A DNA stretch of 64,000 nucleotides from DATFRX01 sp035630615 (GTDB lineage: Bacteria > Actinomycetota > Actinomycetes > Propionibacteriales > Nocardioidaceae): assembly GCA_035630615.1 (NCBI GenBank), contig DASQKI010000051.1, positions 1-64,000 on the forward strand, written 5' to 3'. Positions within the stretch are counted from its first letter, which is position 1. Every line of letters starts with the position of its first letter. The notes below the pieces were generated by a model that saw only the letters and a program-made list of their open reading frames with translations, had not been told where the DNA came from and did not search any database. Positions 1-8,610 of this stretch are shown here, in pieces. The position numbers were made by a program, and so were the translations under genes.

Positions 1-19
1 CTGCTGACCTGGGGCGTTG

Positions 20-92
20 TGGGCCGCCGGGGACTCGAACCCCGAACCCGCGGATTAAAAGTCCGCTGCTCTGCCAATTGAGCTAGCGGCCC
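20..92 (-). tRNA. tRNA-Lys (anticodon TTT)
   Basis: Read on the minus strand this folds as a full cloverleaf. The acceptor stem GGGCCGC pairs with GCGGCCC. The anticodon stem GCGGA/TCCGC encloses the loop CTTTTAA, so the anticodon is TTT (lysine). The T arm is CGGGG-TTCGAGT-CCCCG. The discriminator base is A and no CCA is encoded, as is common in actinobacteria. The D arm contains GCTC...GAGC. Confidence 0.96.
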
Positions 93-383
93 CGCGCCAG
101 CGTATCGAGCCCACCGCGAGCTCGACCCGACGGATCCGGAGCGATTGCGAAAGCCAGCGCAACCCAAATCGCTCAAGATCCGGTTAGGCACCCATGTATC
201 CTTTGGGACGCTTGTTGCCGTCCAAGGGAGTCCCGGTGCGCATCTGAGGTCGAGACACCGCGCCGACGTGAGTCGTGCGCTTGCCGACCCGATGCTAGCC
301 GTCCTGGCAACGCAATCTTCGCGTACGCGTCCGTGGTGTCTCCACGAGTTGTCCTCGCAACCCGTACCCCTCGGAGGCGCCCC
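93..383. other. Intergenic region with no recognised gene
   Basis: This stretch separates the 5' side of the tRNA-Lys gene from the ABC-F gene. Open frames here look like non-coding GC-rich noise. It should hold the promoters of both flanking genes, but I see no convincing -35/-10 pair. The only clear signal is the GGAGG ribosome-binding site at 373-377 just before the ABC-F start. Confidence 0.5.
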
Positions 384-1985
384 ATGTCCCATGCTCTTGT
401 CGTCAATGACTTGCACTTCGGCTGGCCCGAGGGTGCCGTCTTGTTCGACGGTCTCAGCTTCGCAGTCGGCTCCGGTCGCACCGGCTTGGTCGGTGCCAAC
501 GGATCGGGCAAGTCGACGCTGTTTCGACTCGTCACCGGTGACCTGACGCCGCAAGCTGGATCGGTCACGATCGCCGGTACGGTCGGCTATCTGCGGCAGG
601 ACCTGACCCTCGACGCTGGTCTCCCGATCGACGAGGTGCTCGGGATCGCTGGAGTACGCAGCGCGCTTCGCGCCATCGAGAGTGGCGATGTCGCCGACGC
701 ACACTTCGCAGCGGTCGGAGACGACTGGGACGTCGACGAACGGGCTCGCGCCACGCTCGACCGACTCGGGCTGGCGCATGTCGACCTCGATCGACGCGTG
801 GGCGAGCTATCCGGCGGCGAGGCGGTGCTGCTCGGGTTGGCGGCACAGTTTCTGCGACGGCCCGACGTGCTGCTGCTCGACGAGCCGACGAACAACCTCG
901 ACCTCGACGCGCGGCGCCGACTGTACGACGGCATCGCTGCCTGGACCGGTGTGATGCTCGTCGTCAGCCACGATCGTGACCTGCTCGAACGAGTCGACGC
1001 GATCGCCGAGCTGCGCGGCGGCCAGGTCCGCGTGTTCGGCGGCAATCTCGCCGCGTACGAGGAGGCGATCACCGTCGAACAGGGAGCGGCAGAGCGCGGC
1101 GTACGTGCCGCCGAGTCTGACGTACGTCGCCAGCAGCGCGAGCTCATCGAGGCGCAGACCAAGCACAGCCGCCGCGAGCGCTATGGCAAGAAGGGGCTCG
1201 AAAACACCCGCAAGCCACGGGCGGTGATCCGAGGTGAGAAGCGGGTCGCCCAGGTGTCAGCCGGCAAGCACCGCATCATGCACGCCGAGAAGCTCGACGA
1301 GGCCCGCGAGCGCCTCGCAGAGGCGGAGAAGGCGGTCCGGGACGACGCCGAAATCGTCGTCGACCTGCCGCAGACGGCCGTGCCGTCGGGCCGGACGGTC
1401 CTCACCGTCGAGGGCGCCGAACTCCGCTGCGGCCCGACGATCGACCTCGTGCTGCGCGGACCGGAAAGGGTCGCCCTGCTCGGCGCCAACGGTGCCGGCA
1501 AGACGACGCTGCTGGAGACGATCACCGGTCGTCTCGCACCGGTCTCCGGGCGGGTCAGGGCGGCGGTGCCTTCGCGCTACCTTCCGCAACGGCTGACGGT
1601 GCTCGACGACGCTGAAACGATCGTCGACAACCTTGGCCGAATGGCTCCGACGGCGACCGACTTCGAGATCCGTTCACGGCTGGCACGTTTCCTCTTCCGC
1701 GGCGACCGGGCCGATCAGGTCGTCGGCACGCTGTCGGGCGGCGAGCGCTTCCGGGCGACCGTGGCGGCTCTCCTGCTGTCCGAGCCGCCACCGCAGCTGT
1801 TGTTGTTGGACGAGCCGACCAACAACCTCGACTTGGCGAGCGTCCGACAACTGTCGGAGGCGTTGACCGCGTACGAAGGTGCGCTGATCGTGGCGAGTCA
1901 CGGCGTCGCCTTCCTGCGTACGTTGGGCATCACGCGCTGGCTGCGGCTCGACGGCACGCTGTCGGATGTGGACGAGCCCGGCTGA
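384..1985 (+). CDS. ABC-F family ATPase (533 aa)
   Basis: This is a soluble protein with two ABC ATPase domains and no membrane segments, the plan of ABC-F translation factors and ribosome-protection proteins. The first domain has Walker A GANGSGKST near residues 37-45, signature LSGGE near 140 and Walker B LLLDEPTNN near 164. A Lys/Arg/Glu-rich linker follows at about 225-330. The second domain has Walker A GANGAGKTT near 367 and signature LSGGER near 450. The ATG at 384 is chosen because GGAGG lies at 373-377; the frame is open further upstream but lacks such a site. ABC-F members act at the ribosomal E site in housekeeping (EttA-like) or antibiotic-resistance roles. The sequence does not decide which, so no symbol is given. 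Confidence 0.9.
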   Translation: MSHALVVNDLHFGWPEGAVLFDGLSFAVGSGRTGLVGANGSGKSTLFRLVTGDLTPQAGSVTIAGTVGYLRQDLTLDAGLPIDEVLGIAGVRSALRAIESGDVADAHFAAVGDDWDVDERARATLDRLGLAHVDLDRRVGELSGGEAVLLGLAAQFLRRPDVLLLDEPTNNLDLDARRRLYDGIAAWTGVMLVVSHDRDLLERVDAIAELRGGQVRVFGGNLAAYEEAITVEQGAAERGVRAAESDVRRQQRELIEAQTKHSRRERYGKKGLENTRKPRAVIRGEKRVAQVSAGKHRIMHAEKLDEARERLAEAEKAVRDDAEIVVDLPQTAVPSGRTVLTVEGAELRCGPTIDLVLRGPERVALLGANGAGKTTLLETITGRLAPVSGRVRAAVPSRYLPQRLTVLDDAETIVDNLGRMAPTATDFEIRSRLARFLFRGDRADQVVGTLSGGERFRATVAALLLSEPPPQLLLLDEPTNNLDLASVRQLSEALTAYEGALIVASHGVAFLRTLGITRWLRLDGTLSDVDEPG

Positions 1986-2013
1986 TCGGACGACCGCACT
2001 GTCACGTCGCGGT

Positions 2014-2053
2014 CCGCATCAGATCTGTTGCGCGCGCATCAGATCTGATGCGG
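2014..2053. terminator. Long perfect stem-loop between convergent genes
   Basis: Arms at 2014-2027 (CCGCATCAGATCTG) and 2040-2053 are perfect 14-bp inverted copies around a 12-nt loop. The right part also contains a 16-bp palindrome at 2036-2051 (GCATCAGATCTGATGC). It lies between the 3' ends of the ABC-F gene and pnkp, so a bidirectional terminator is the simplest reading, although no T-run follows. Confidence 0.6.
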
Positions 2054-2081
2054 CGATTGATGACCGCGCGCGCATAGCCAG

Positions 2082-4655
2082 CTAGAGGCGGGGGTCGACC
2101 GGCTCGGACTCGAGCGCGAGTACGGCGAAGACCGCCTCGTGGACACGCCACAGCGGTTCGCCGCGAACGACCCGGCCCAGCGCCTCGAGGCCGAGCGCGT
2201 ACTCCCGCAACGCCAGCGATCGCTTGTGGTTGAGCCGACGATCCCGCAGCCGAGTGAGATTCTCCGACTCGGTGTAGTCGGGACCGTAGATCAGCCGCAG
2301 GTATTCACGTCCTCGGACCTTGAGGCCCGGCTGGGCCAGTCCTCGTCGGGTCTGGGTCAGATTCGCCCGTGGCTTGACCACCATGCCCTCGCCGCCCGCG
2401 GCGGTGAGCGATTCCCACCACACGACACCGGCCGCTGTCGACGTCGCGTCTTGCGTGTCGACATGAATCCGCGCGGTCTCGTGGAAGAGCTTGGGATCGC
2501 TTGCGACCAGACGGTCGGCGACGGCCAGATGCCAGTCGTGGTTGCTGTCCGCGTACGTCTGCCCGTCGCTCGCGAGCACCTGGAACGGAGCGATCGCGAT
2601 CCCGTCGAGTCCGTCGACCGGCCAGCGATAGCGGCGATAGACGTCGCGGAAGGCCGCTGCGTTGGCCGCCCTGGCGCGAGTACGCTCGGCCAGGTCCTCG
2701 ACGTCGACGCCACGGGCCTGTGCCGCGATCAGTCCGCCGTCAGCGGCAGTCAGTCCCGTCACCGCCGCGGTCCCGACCGACGCGTACTGTTCGCGCAACA
2801 GACCGTCGGCCTTGGCCGACCAGGGCAGTAGCTCGCAGTCGAGCGCGATCCAGTCGGTCGCCAGCTCGTCCCAGAGGCTGGCGTTGTCGATTCCGGCTCG
2901 GATCCGGGTGAGCATCGCCTCGGTTTTGGCCGGCTCGAAGAAGGACCGTCCGGTGCGGGTATACACCGCGCCGGTCTCGCCGCCGGCCGCGCCGAACCGG
3001 TCGGCGGCTGCCTCGGCATCGCGGCAGGCGAGCACGACCGCCCGCGAGCCCATGTGCTTCTCCTCGCAGATCAGGTCGGTGACACCGACGGCGTCGTAGG
3101 CCGCGAACGCCTCGTCGGGATGCTCCAAGAGCTCCGCTCGCTTGGACGTCGCCACCGGCGCTATCGTCGGCGGAAGGTACGGCAACCACCGTGGGTGCAG
3201 GGCAAACCGGCTCATCACCTCGAGCGCACCGGCCGCGCTGTCCTCGCGCACGGTGATCCGTCCGTGGTGGGTCGTCTCGATGATGCGCTTGCCAAGCACG
3301 TCGTCGATGTCGAGCTGCCCGCCCGAGTTGTCAGGCACATGTTGACCTGGGGCTCCATATGTGTCTGACAACTCGGTGGGGAAGGGCTTGGCTGGCTCGT
3401 ACCAGACCTTCTCGGCCGGCACGGAGACGATCTCGCGCTCGGGGTAGCGCAGTGCGGTCAGCTTGCCGCCGAAGACGCATCCGGTGTCGAGACACATCGT
3501 GTTGTTGACCCACTCGGCCTCCGGCGTCGGCGTGTGGCCGTAGAGCACCATCGCCTTTCCCCGATAGTCGTCGGCCCAGGGATAGCGCACCGGCAATCCG
3601 TACTCGTCGGTCTCACCCGTCGTGTCGCCATAGAGCGCGAAGCTGCGTACCCGCCCGGAAGCCCGACCCTGATAGGCCTCCTTGAGGCCGGCGTGGGCCA
3701 CGACGAGCTTGCCGTCGTCGAGGACGAGGTGCGAGACGAGACCGAAGCAGAAGTCCTGGACGTCCTGGCGAAACTCCGCGGTCTCGTCCTCGAGCTGTGC
3801 GAGCGTCGTCTCCAGGCCGTGACTGATCTTGACCTGGCGACCCTGCAGGGCGCGGACGAGCTTGTGCTCGTGATTGCCGGGTACGCAGAGAGCGTGGCCG
3901 GCCTCGACCATGCCCATGACGAAGCGGAGTACGCCGGGAGAGTCCGGCCCACGATCGACCAGGTCGCCGACGAAGATCGGTCGCCGCCCTTCAGCATGGG
4001 TGGCGTCGACCGGCCGGCCATCCTCGTCGCGGACCACCGCGTAGCCGAGACGACCGAGGAGTGTCTCCAGCTCGGGCCGGCAACCGTGGACGTCGCCGAT
4101 GACGTCAAACGGGCCGTGCTGGTCGCGGAAGTCGGTCAGCAGCTTCGTACGAACGATCGTCGCCGACTCGATGTCCTCGACGCTTCGCAGGACGTGGACC
4201 TTGCGGAACCCCTCCTTGGCCAGGCCCCGAATCGACTTGCGGAGCTGACCCGCCTGGCGACGCACGACCCGAGCGTCGAAGTTGCGATCGGGGCGACCCG
4301 AGTTGCGTTCGACGCAGATCTTCTCGGGCAGGTCGAGCACGATCGCGACCGGCAGCACGTCGTGCGCGCGGGCCAGGCCGACCAGCTTGCGGCGAGCGTC
4401 GCGCTGCACGTTGGTCGCGTCGACGACGGTGAGCCGACCGGCCGCGAGCCGCTTGGCGGTGATGTAGTTGAGGACGTCGAACGCATCGCTGGTCGCCGCC
4501 TGGTCGTTTTCGTCGTCGGCGACGAGGCCCCGGCAGAAGTCGCTGGAGAGCACTTCGAATCGGCCGAAGTGCTGCTGCGCGAAGGTCGACTTGCCGGAGC
4601 CGGAGACGCCGACGAGGGCGACCAGGCTCAGCTCCGGGATCTCGAGTGCCGTCAT
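2082..4655 (-). CDS. pnkp: Polynucleotide kinase-phosphatase-ligase of the Pnkp/Hen1 RNA repair system (857 aa)
   Basis: Three catalytic modules are present in the order expected for bacterial Pnkp. The 5'-OH polynucleotide kinase has P-loop GVSGSGKST at residues 16-24. The binuclear metallophosphatase, which removes 2',3'-cyclic or 3' phosphates, has GDVHG near 187, GDLVDRG near 230 and GNHEHK near 260. The C-terminal adenylyltransferase/ligase has EKHMGS near 532-537 with Lys533 as the presumed AMP acceptor. In the known system Pnkp heals and, with Hen1, seals RNAs cut by ribotoxins. Its start overlaps the hen1 stop by four bases (ATGA), so the two are translationally coupled. Length and domain order match the family, with no sign of decay. 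Confidence 0.97.
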   Translation of the reverse strand: MTALEIPELSLVALVGVSGSGKSTFAQQHFGRFEVLSSDFCRGLVADDENDQAATSDAFDVLNYITAKRLAAGRLTVVDATNVQRDARRKLVGLARAHDVLPVAIVLDLPEKICVERNSGRPDRNFDARVVRRQAGQLRKSIRGLAKEGFRKVHVLRSVEDIESATIVRTKLLTDFRDQHGPFDVIGDVHGCRPELETLLGRLGYAVVRDEDGRPVDATHAEGRRPIFVGDLVDRGPDSPGVLRFVMGMVEAGHALCVPGNHEHKLVRALQGRQVKISHGLETTLAQLEDETAEFRQDVQDFCFGLVSHLVLDDGKLVVAHAGLKEAYQGRASGRVRSFALYGDTTGETDEYGLPVRYPWADDYRGKAMVLYGHTPTPEAEWVNNTMCLDTGCVFGGKLTALRYPEREIVSVPAEKVWYEPAKPFPTELSDTYGAPGQHVPDNSGGQLDIDDVLGKRIIETTHHGRITVREDSAAGALEVMSRFALHPRWLPYLPPTIAPVATSKRAELLEHPDEAFAAYDAVGVTDLICEEKHMGSRAVVLACRDAEAAADRFGAAGGETGAVYTRTGRSFFEPAKTEAMLTRIRAGIDNASLWDELATDWIALDCELLPWSAKADGLLREQYASVGTAAVTGLTAADGGLIAAQARGVDVEDLAERTRARAANAAAFRDVYRRYRWPVDGLDGIAIAPFQVLASDGQTYADSNHDWHLAVADRLVASDPKLFHETARIHVDTQDATSTAAGVVWWESLTAAGGEGMVVKPRANLTQTRRGLAQPGLKVRGREYLRLIYGPDYTESENLTRLRDRRLNHKRSLALREYALGLEALGRVVRGEPLWRVHEAVFAVLALESEPVDPRL

Positions 4656-6076
4656 GACGCCACCTCGTGCACAGTGGAGGTCGTGAAGACCGCCATCTGG
4701 GTCGGCGGCCCGACCGCCGGATCATCGTCGCCGACGGGCGCGAAGCGGACGCTGTAGCCGGTGCGGTCGGCCACGTTCGTCGCCCAGGACGCGAACTCGG
4801 CGCGGGTCCACTCGAACCGGTGGTCCGGATGCCGCATCGTGCCGGCCGGCAGCTGCTCGTACCGTACGTTGTGCTCGGAGTTCGGCGTCGTCACGACAAC
4901 GGTCGCCGGACGCGCGTGGCCGAAGACCGAGCTCTCGAGGGCGGGCAGCCGCTCGGGATCGAGATGCTCGATCACCTCCATGAGGACGACCGCGTCATAG
5001 CCGGCGAGACGCGAGTCGCGATAGGTCAACGACGACTGGAGGAGTCGCAGTCGGGCGCGCTGGCTGTCCGGCATCCGATCCAGATCGAGCCGTCGCTCCG
5101 CGATGTCGAGGGCACGCGGTGAGACGTCGACGCCGACGACCTCGCCGAAGCTCGGGTCGCGGATCAGCTCGCGCAGCAACGCGCCCTCGCCACATCCGAC
5201 GTCGACGATCCGACTGGCTCCGGCCGATCGGAGGGCCTCGACGACTGCCTGCCGGCGGCGCGTCACGAGCGGTTTCGAAGGCGTGTCCGCATCGGCGCCG
5301 ACCGCGTTGTCCAAGGCATCCGGCGGCAGGTCGTCCACCTCGGCGAGCCGAGCCGTCGCGGATGCGACCAGCTGACGTTGGTGGGCGAGATAGCGCCGCG
5401 TGATCAGGTCACGAGCGGGATGGTTCGCCAGCCAACCCTCGCCGTTGCGCATCAGCTTGTCGACCTCGTCGCTCGACACCCAGTAGTGCTTCGCGTCGTC
5501 CATGACCGGCAGGAGTACGTAGAGGTGCGAGAGTGCCGACGCCAACACGATGTCGCCGCGCAGCCGTACCTCGGCATAACGCGAGTCGCCCCACTCGGAG
5601 ACGGTGTCGTCCAGCGCGATCGGCCGTGCCTCGACGGTCCAGCCGAGCGGCTCGAACAGCTCTGCCGCCATCGCGGCCCCGCCGACGGTCGGCACGACGG
5701 GCAGGTGAATCTCCAGCGCCAGTGGCCGATCGACCAGGTCCGGCTTGGCGTCGCAGCGACCGGCCATCGCGGTCCGAAAGACCTTGCCGAGGGCGACCGC
5801 CAGCATCGAGGCCGCGGCGTACGGTCGGTCGTTGACGTACTGTCCCAGCGCGAAGGCGTCCCCGCCGTACCGACGCCGCCGGACCAGTGCGATCGGGTCG
5901 ACCTCGAGCAACAGGGCGACGGTGCAGCGTTCGTCGGTCGCCTCGGGATAGAACACGTGCGCCACACCAGACGCGACATCGAACCGCTGGGCGCGGTCGG
6001 GATGCTTGTGGAGCAGGTAGCCGAGGTCGCGAGCTGTATCTGCGGTGGTTGAGATGGTGAGGTACACGGCGACCAT
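4652..6076 (-). CDS. hen1: Hen1: RNA 3'-terminal ribose 2'-O-methyltransferase and ligase activator (474 aa)
   Basis: The N-terminal half (about residues 1-240) matches the bacterial Hen1 domain that activates the Pnkp ligase; it begins near LTISTT and contains FYPEA and VDPIALVRR. The C-terminal half is an S-adenosylmethionine methyltransferase with VDVGCGEG near 291. Its Hen1 metal-binding set is E367, E370 and H371 in EVIEHL, plus His419 in RHPDHRFEW. It 2'-O-methylates the broken 3' end before sealing, so the repaired RNA resists a second cut. The ATG at 6076 is preceded only by a weak ribosome-binding site. It lies 14 nt after the stop of the upstream SPOUT methyltransferase gene, which suggests coupled translation. 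Confidence 0.95.
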   Translation of the reverse strand: MVAVYLTISTTADTARDLGYLLHKHPDRAQRFDVASGVAHVFYPEATDERCTVALLLEVDPIALVRRRRYGGDAFALGQYVNDRPYAAASMLAVALGKVFRTAMAGRCDAKPDLVDRPLALEIHLPVVPTVGGAAMAAELFEPLGWTVEARPIALDDTVSEWGDSRYAEVRLRGDIVLASALSHLYVLLPVMDDAKHYWVSSDEVDKLMRNGEGWLANHPARDLITRRYLAHQRQLVASATARLAEVDDLPPDALDNAVGADADTPSKPLVTRRRQAVVEALRSAGASRIVDVGCGEGALLRELIRDPSFGEVVGVDVSPRALDIAERRLDLDRMPDSQRARLRLLQSSLTYRDSRLAGYDAVVLMEVIEHLDPERLPALESSVFGHARPATVVVTTPNSEHNVRYEQLPAGTMRHPDHRFEWTRAEFASWATNVADRTGYSVRFAPVGDDDPAVGPPTQMAVFTTSTVHEVAS

Positions 6077-6090
6077 TGTTGCCGGCCGAC

Positions 6091-6891
6091 CTAGCCGAGC
6101 CGGCGTCGGACCTCGTGCATCAGGATGCCGGCCGCGACCGCCAGGTTGAGCGAGGTCGCGTGGCCGACCGTCGGGATCGTAATGACGTGGTCACCGTGCG
6201 CGAGATCGTGGTCGGAGAGCCCGGTGCGCTCGGGTCCGAGCACGACCATCACCGGCGTGCGGATCTCCAGCTCGTCGAGCGTGGCGTCGGCGCGAGCCGA
6301 GGTCGTCACGGTCGCGATGCCATGCGTCGCCGCCCAGGCGAAGACGTCGTCGAGCGAGTCGGCATGCGCGATCGGCAGGTGAAACAGCGAGCCCATGCTG
6401 GCCTTGACCGCCTGCGGTGCGTAGGGGTCGGCACCGTGGCCGCTCAAGACGAGTCCGTTGAGGCCGAACGCCTCGGCGGTCCGGACGATCGTGCCGACGT
6501 TGCCCGGATTGGCGGCCTCGTGGGCTGCGACGAAGATTCCGTCCGGCGCGACATCGAGCTCGGCCAGCGGCCTTACCTGCGCGCGGACGATCGCCGCCAG
6601 GCCGGACGGTCCGTCGCGCTCGGACAGCCGGCCGAACAGCTCCGCCGTCAGTCGCGCGACGCGTACTCCGGCGGCCTCTTGTTCGGCGACCATCGCAGCC
6701 GCGGGTGAGCTGCCGAGCAGATCGGGTGCGGTTACGAGCTCCTCGATCGTCGCCCCGGCCTCCACGGCCTGCCACACCGGCGCGACTCCTTCGACGACGA
6801 ACGCGCCTTCGCGACGGCGGTGCTTGGCGTCCGCGAGCCGTCGGAGCCGCTTCACGGTCGGATTGCTCGCGCTGCTGATCAGGTCGGGCAC
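6091..6891 (-). CDS. TrmH/SpoU-family (SPOUT) RNA 2'-O-ribose methyltransferase (266 aa)
   Basis: The protein has an N-terminal substrate-binding domain and a C-terminal SPOUT knot. The family motifs are present in order: HEAANPGNVGTIVRTAEAFG, then VVLGPERTGLS, then GHATSLNLAVAAGI near the end. Such enzymes methylate a ribose 2'-OH in tRNA or rRNA using S-adenosylmethionine. The start is a GTG at 6891, followed by MPDLISSASNP-like family sequence. In many actinobacteria the TsnR-type paralogue lies beside pheST; here the gene is first in a tight group with hen1 and pnkp. The exact RNA target cannot be told. Confidence 0.9.
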   Translation of the reverse strand: MPDLISSASNPTVKRLRRLADAKHRRREGAFVVEGVAPVWQAVEAGATIEELVTAPDLLGSSPAAAMVAEQEAAGVRVARLTAELFGRLSERDGPSGLAAIVRAQVRPLAELDVAPDGIFVAAHEAANPGNVGTIVRTAEAFGLNGLVLSGHGADPYAPQAVKASMGSLFHLPIAHADSLDDVFAWAATHGIATVTTSARADATLDELEIRTPVMVVLGPERTGLSDHDLAHGDHVITIPTVGHATSLNLAVAAGILMHEVRRRLG

Positions 6892-7012
6892 GCGCCCATC
6901 ATCGCCGACCGGGCGCGGCGGCGTCGGTGCACCGGTGGGCTGCGAGTGTCAGCTCGAACCGATGCGTTAGTAAGCTGAACCGCGCTGTCTGTGCCGTGCG
7001 ACCCAAGGGGAA

Positions 7013-7729
7013 ATGATGTCAACGACTCGTACGTTGCTGATCCGAAGTACCGTCGCCCTTTCCGCCGCTGCCATTGGGGCAACCTTGATGAGTCCGGTCG
7101 GAGCTACCGGGGAGGTGAGCACGACACAGGCGTCGACGAGCCGACTCTCGAGCGACGATGCGCTGCGGGTGGACGAGAGCGACGCGCTCCGCTACCGCAG
7201 CGCCCGCGACCCGCGTGGCGACATCAAGCGGCCCGGACGGGACTCGGGCATCGACATCCGGCGGGTACAAGCGTGGCCCCACACCGATGACAAGCCGCGC
7301 TACCTCGCCGTGCGCATCAGCGGATTCAATTTCCCCAACGCGAGCAACAAGCGCAACGTGGCCGACGTCTACTTCAACATGGAGAACACCGGCCCCAAAC
7401 CGGACTTCCGAGTCATCAAGTATCTGCCGCGCGATGGCGATGGCCTCGACGGCTCGTTCATCCTGAAGACCGATGGATGGAAGAACTCGGTCGGAGCCAA
7501 GCGCTGCGGCGATCTGGTCGTGACGTTCAACTCGCGGCGTGACATCGTGACGTTCTTCGTCCCGCGGATCTGCATCAACGCCAAGCAGGGCCGTCAGTTC
7601 CAGATCCACGCCAGGGTCTGGAACATCACCAAGTACACCGCCAGCGGTCAGCCCAAGCGCGGTCGTTTCGACGAGGTCCCCAACCGGTTCTCCGGTCAGG
7701 GTCCGCGTTTCCTTGCCGGTTGGGTCTGA
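7013..7729 (+). CDS. Secreted protein of unknown function (238 aa)
   Basis: The N-terminus is a clear Sec signal peptide: basic TTRTLLIRS, then the hydrophobic stretch VALSAAAIGATLM, with a likely cut after SPVGA or nearby. The mature part is polar and rich in beta-prone, aromatic and Arg/Lys residues, with a single cysteine pair (KRCGD, RICINA) that could form a disulfide. I recognise no enzyme motif. Two adjacent ATG codons (7013 and 7016) follow AAGGGG at 7005-7010; the second has the more usual spacing. It is transcribed away from the RNA-repair operon and is probably monocistronic. Confidence 0.8.
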   Translation: MMSTTRTLLIRSTVALSAAAIGATLMSPVGATGEVSTTQASTSRLSSDDALRVDESDALRYRSARDPRGDIKRPGRDSGIDIRRVQAWPHTDDKPRYLAVRISGFNFPNASNKRNVADVYFNMENTGPKPDFRVIKYLPRDGDGLDGSFILKTDGWKNSVGAKRCGDLVVTFNSRRDIVTFFVPRICINAKQGRQFQIHARVWNITKYTASGQPKRGRFDEVPNRFSGQGPRFLAGWV

Positions 7730-7989
7730 ACCCTCTCCCGTAGCGCTTCCGGAGAGCGTAGGGTGGCCCCACGCTGGGTGGTCCACGTGCCTGCTGATCT
7801 CCGGCAGTGGAGGGCGCGGGTCTCCTGGCAACGCTGGACGTCCCATCCGGGAGGTACTCACAGCCTCCACGGATGGGGCGTCGATGTGTCTGCAACGGGG
7901 CGCGGGGTGGATCGCGGGCTTGATTCGTGCCCTAGCATGGGCGCGATCCATGTCAGGTCACTGACTCGCGCAGACGACAGGAGCGTGTC

Positions 7990-8607
7990 GTGCGGCTGAA
8001 CTTGCGCCCTACCGAGGCGGTGTTCTACGACCTGTTCGCGCGGATGGCGGCGCACCTGGTCGAAGGCGCCGGGATGCTCGCGTCGCTGCTCGAGACCGAC
8101 AGCGATCGGCCCGCTATCGCCGAGCGTATGCGAGAGATCGAGCACGAGGCGGACGACACGACACATGAGATCGTCCGCCGGGTGAACAGTTCGTTCATCA
8201 CCCCGTTCGATCGCGAGGACATCTATCGGCTCGCGGGGGAGCTCGACGACGTCATGGACTACATGGAGGAGGCGGTCGACCTCGTGCTCCTGTACGAGAT
8301 CGGCAAGCTGCCGGGCGAGATCGCGGCGCAGGTCGACGTACTCCAGCGGGCGACCGAGCTGACTGCCGACGCGATGCCGCGGCTGCGCACGATGAAGGAC
8401 CTCGAGGAGTACTGGATCGAGATCAACCGGCTCGAAAACCAGGGTGATCGGAGCCATCGACGCATGGTGGCCCGGCTCTTCAACGGCACGTTCGAGGCGA
8501 TCGAGGTCCTCAAGCTCAAGGACATCGTCGACGCCTTGGAGCACGCCACCGACGCCCTCGAACACGTCGCCAACACCGTCGAACAGATCGCGGTCAAGGA
8601 GTCCTGA
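7990..8607 (+). CDS. DUF47/PhoU-like accessory protein of the Pit phosphate transporter (205 aa)
   Basis: This is an all-helical protein of the DUF47 (TIGR00153-like) family, related to PhoU and often encoded just before Pit carriers. Recognisable segments include FYDLFARMAAHLVEGA near the start, MREIEHEADDTTHEIVRR with the acidic metal-binding pattern near residues 45-60, DREDIYRLAGELDDVMD near 75-90, and a second helical repeat ending in TVEQIAVKES. It is predicted cytoplasmic. The GTG at 7990 follows CAGGAGCG. Its stop is three bases before the pit start, so the two form an operon. Its likely role is to modulate Pit, by inference from context. Confidence 0.92.
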   Translation: MRLNLRPTEAVFYDLFARMAAHLVEGAGMLASLLETDSDRPAIAERMREIEHEADDTTHEIVRRVNSSFITPFDREDIYRLAGELDDVMDYMEEAVDLVLLYEIGKLPGEIAAQVDVLQRATELTADAMPRLRTMKDLEEYWIEINRLENQGDRSHRRMVARLFNGTFEAIEVLKLKDIVDALEHATDALEHVANTVEQIAVKES

Positions 8608-8610
8608 GCG

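Noticed and set aside
3534..4757. Long plus-strand open frame (407 codons) opposite pnkp
   Set aside because: It is antisense to the conserved Pnkp kinase and phosphatase domains, has no family resemblance, and is explained by high GC content.
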